8,518 nucleotides of DNA. Origin: an uncultured Verrucomicrobium sp. GTDB lineage: Bacteria; Verrucomicrobiota; Verrucomicrobiia; Methylacidiphilales; GAS474. The stretch is from positions 1-8,518 of the forward strand of contig CAISZB010000122.1 in the NCBI GenBank assembly GCA_903889845.1, in the 5' to 3' direction. The notes beneath the pieces were generated by a model that saw only the letters and a program-made list of their open reading frames with translations, ran no database searches and was not told the origin of the DNA. Below, in pieces: positions 7,350 to 8,518 of the stretch; positions within the stretch are counted from its first letter, which is position 1; each line of letters starts with the position of its first letter. The position numbers and the translations under genes are program-made.

Positions 7350-7407
7350 CCATGGCGGACAAGTTTTCGGGTTTGCCCCCGTCCCTCCTTCGCGGTTGGA
7401 TAGCCGG

Positions 7408-8226
7408 ATGGGAATCCAGCCGAACCGGATCGACGCCGCCTTTGAACGCCTCCGCGCCGAGGGGAAGAAAGCCTTCGTCGCCTACCTGGGCGGGGGCGAC
7501 CCGACCCTCGCGGCGACCCCCGACCTCATCGTCGCCCTGGCCCGGGCCGGGGCCGACGTCGTCGAGCTGGGCGTCCCCTTCTCCGATCCCCTGGCCGACG
7601 GGGTGGTGAACCAGCTCTCCGCCCAGCGCGCGCTGGAGGCGGGGGCGACGTTCCCCGGCCTCCTCCAGGCCATCGCCGAGGCCCGGAAGCGGACCGCCGT
7701 TCCCCTCGTCCTCTTCACCTATCTGAATCCTCTTCTGCGCCACGGCCTCGCCGAAACGTTGCGGAGGGCGCACGAGGCGGGCGTCGACGGCGTCCTCATC
7801 CTCGACCTGCCCGTCGGGGAGACGCTGGAGGGGGGCGAAGGGACGTTCCCCGAAGGGTTGCGCCACATTCAATTGATCGCCCCGACGACGCCGAAGGAGC
7901 GCCTCGCCGCCATCGCCGCCGCCTCCAGCGGGTTCATCTATTACGTCTCCCGGGCCGGGGTGACGGGGATGCAAAGCCAGGTCGCCGTCGGGATCGGGGA
8001 GCACGTCGCCGCGATCCGGGGGGCGACGCAGGGGAAGACGCCGATTTGCGTCGGCTTCGGCGTCTCGACGCCGGAGCAGGCCCGCGCCGTCGCCCAGACC
8101 GCCGACGGCGTCGTGATCGGAAGCGCGATCGTCAGCCGCGTCGGGGAGTGGGGGAAGGAAGCCGACCTGGCGAAGCGGCTGGAGGATTTCGTCCGGCCCT
8201 TTGCCGAGGCGATTCACCAGAAGTAG
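7408..8226 (+). CDS. trpA: Tryptophan synthase alpha chain
   Basis: TrpA cleaves indole-3-glycerol phosphate to indole and glyceraldehyde 3-phosphate and passes indole through a tunnel to TrpB for tryptophan synthesis. The 272-residue TIM barrel matches the family length. The catalytic pair is E53 (VVELGVPFSD) and D64 (PLADG), equivalent to E49 and D60 of the Salmonella enzyme. SRAGVTG near 188-194 is the mobile loop 6, and VGFGVSTPEQ (215-224) and VIGSAI form the phosphate pocket. After PLADG the sequence is VVNQL rather than the more common PTIQ, so loop 2 is a variant. I prefer the ATG at 7408 over a TTG at 7396, because the protein then starts at the normal distance from E53. No Shine-Dalgarno is visible; TTGCCC (7373-7378), 17 bases, then TTGGAT (7396-7401) is a weak promoter candidate. 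trpB and other trp genes are not adjacent. Confidence 0.96.
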   Translation: MGIQPNRIDAAFERLRAEGKKAFVAYLGGGDPTLAATPDLIVALARAGADVVELGVPFSDPLADGVVNQLSAQRALEAGATFPGLLQAIAEARKRTAVPLVLFTYLNPLLRHGLAETLRRAHEAGVDGVLILDLPVGETLEGGEGTFPEGLRHIQLIAPTTPKERLAAIAAASSGFIYYVSRAGVTGMQSQVAVGIGEHVAAIRGATQGKTPICVGFGVSTPEQARAVAQTADGVVIGSAIVSRVGEWGKEADLAKRLEDFVRPFAEAIHQK

Positions 8227-8256
8227 GGCGCGCGGCGCCTCTTCGCCCCCTTACCG

Positions 8257-8280
8257 CCGGGATGGACAGGCCCGTCCCGG
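8257..8280 (+). terminator. GC-rich hairpin after trpA, overlapping the next promoter
   Basis: CCGGGATGG (8257-8265) and CCGTCCCGG (8272-8280) pair at all nine positions, with one G-T wobble, around a six-base loop. It lies 30 bases after the trpA stop and could end that transcript, although no T-run follows. It covers the -35 box and most of the spacer of the next promoter. Confidence 0.45.
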
Positions 8281-8291
8281 TCGCTTATAAG
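8263..8291 (+). promoter_or_regulatory. Sigma70-type promoter for the NDH-2-like gene
   Basis: TGGACA (8263-8268, five of six) is followed by exactly 17 bases and TATAAG (8286-8291, five of six). The expected transcription start is near 8298. AAGG at 8299-8302 then serves as ribosome binding site, 8 bases before the ATG at 8311. This is one of the two best promoters in the window. Confidence 0.7.
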
Positions 8292-8310
8292 AAGCGCCAA
8301 GGTTGCGACC

Positions 8311-8518
8311 ATGGCCGATAAAAAACGCATTGTCATCCTGGGGGGCGGTTTCGGCGGCGTCTACACGGCGGTCCACCTGGAGCGGGGGATGACGGCGGCG
8401 GAGCGGGAGGCGGTCGAGATCGTCCTCGTCAGCCGCGACAATTACATCGTCTTCCACCCCCTCCTCCCGGAGGTCGTCTCCGGCTCCGTCGAGGTCAACC
8501 ACGTCATCAGCCCGATCC
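8311..8518 (+). CDS. NAD(P)/FAD oxidoreductase, NDH-2-like, N-terminal part
   Basis: Only the first 69 residues are present; the gene runs off the right edge. It opens with a Rossmann strand and the dinucleotide-binding loop RIVILGGGFGGVYTA (6-20, GxGxxG at 11-16) that binds FAD in this superfamily. Downstream the pattern SRDNYIVFHPLLPEV (41-55) is typical of type II NADH dehydrogenases and close relatives, which pass electrons from NADH to quinone at the membrane surface without pumping protons. The start is well supported by the AAGG site 8 bases upstream and by the strong promoter. From the N-terminal part alone I cannot separate true NDH-2 from related sulfide:quinone or other pyridine nucleotide-disulfide oxidoreductases, though the motif favours NDH-2. 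Confidence 0.88.
   Translation, partial: MADKKRIVILGGGFGGVYTAVHLERGMTAAEREAVEIVLVSRDNYIVFHPLLPEVVSGSVEVNHVISPI

Noticed and set aside
7008..7403. Plus-strand ORF rich in Arg, Glu and Pro opposite the 117-residue membrane gene
   Set aside because: Its composition is that of an antisense shadow, and it overlaps the trpA upstream region.

Overview
The window looks like chromosomal DNA from a GC-rich bacterium. A PVC-type lineage (Verrucomicrobia or a relative) is my tentative guess, from the feel of the RuvC, YjbQ-family and TrpA sequences and from how few genes have a Shine-Dalgarno site. The sequence alone does not prove this assignment. Eight protein genes are well or fairly well supported, two further short ORFs are weaker, and there is one tRNA.

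Left part (1-3754): a partly AT-rich accessory segment. A short ORF of unknown function, open to the left edge, is followed after 8 bases by a complete type I restriction subunit gene, hsdR. hsdM and hsdS are not in the window and would be expected further left. After hsdR comes about 258 bases without a gene, AT-rich next to the tRNA and carrying nested inverted repeats. It ends exactly at the 3' end of a tRNA-Gly(GCC) gene on the minus strand. A tRNA 3' end facing a restriction-modification gene is the classic geometry of a genomic-island junction, but no integrase or duplicated att site is visible here.

Middle (3755-6123): tRNA-Gly with its own strong sigma70-type promoter, then ruvC-ruvA-ruvB in one direction. 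This is the whole Holliday-junction toolkit: RuvA binds the junction, RuvB drives branch migration and RuvC cuts. A possible secondary promoter lies in the AT-rich ruvC-ruvA gap.

Right part (6124-8518): a compact run of small units with alternating direction. It holds a 65-residue single-helix membrane protein (minus), a YjbQ/UPF0047-family protein (plus), a 117-residue membrane protein (minus), an orphan trpA (plus, no trpB beside it), and the first 69 residues of an NDH-2-like FAD/NAD oxidoreductase (plus, running off the right edge) behind a near-consensus promoter. Convergent pairs share short gaps with hairpins. Two of these genes have a TANNNT hexamer exactly 6 bases before the ATG, which suggests leaderless transcripts.

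No CRISPR array, insertion sequence, riboswitch or clearly new system was found. The least explained parts are the ORF before hsdR, the repeat structure beside the tRNA, and the two small membrane proteins.
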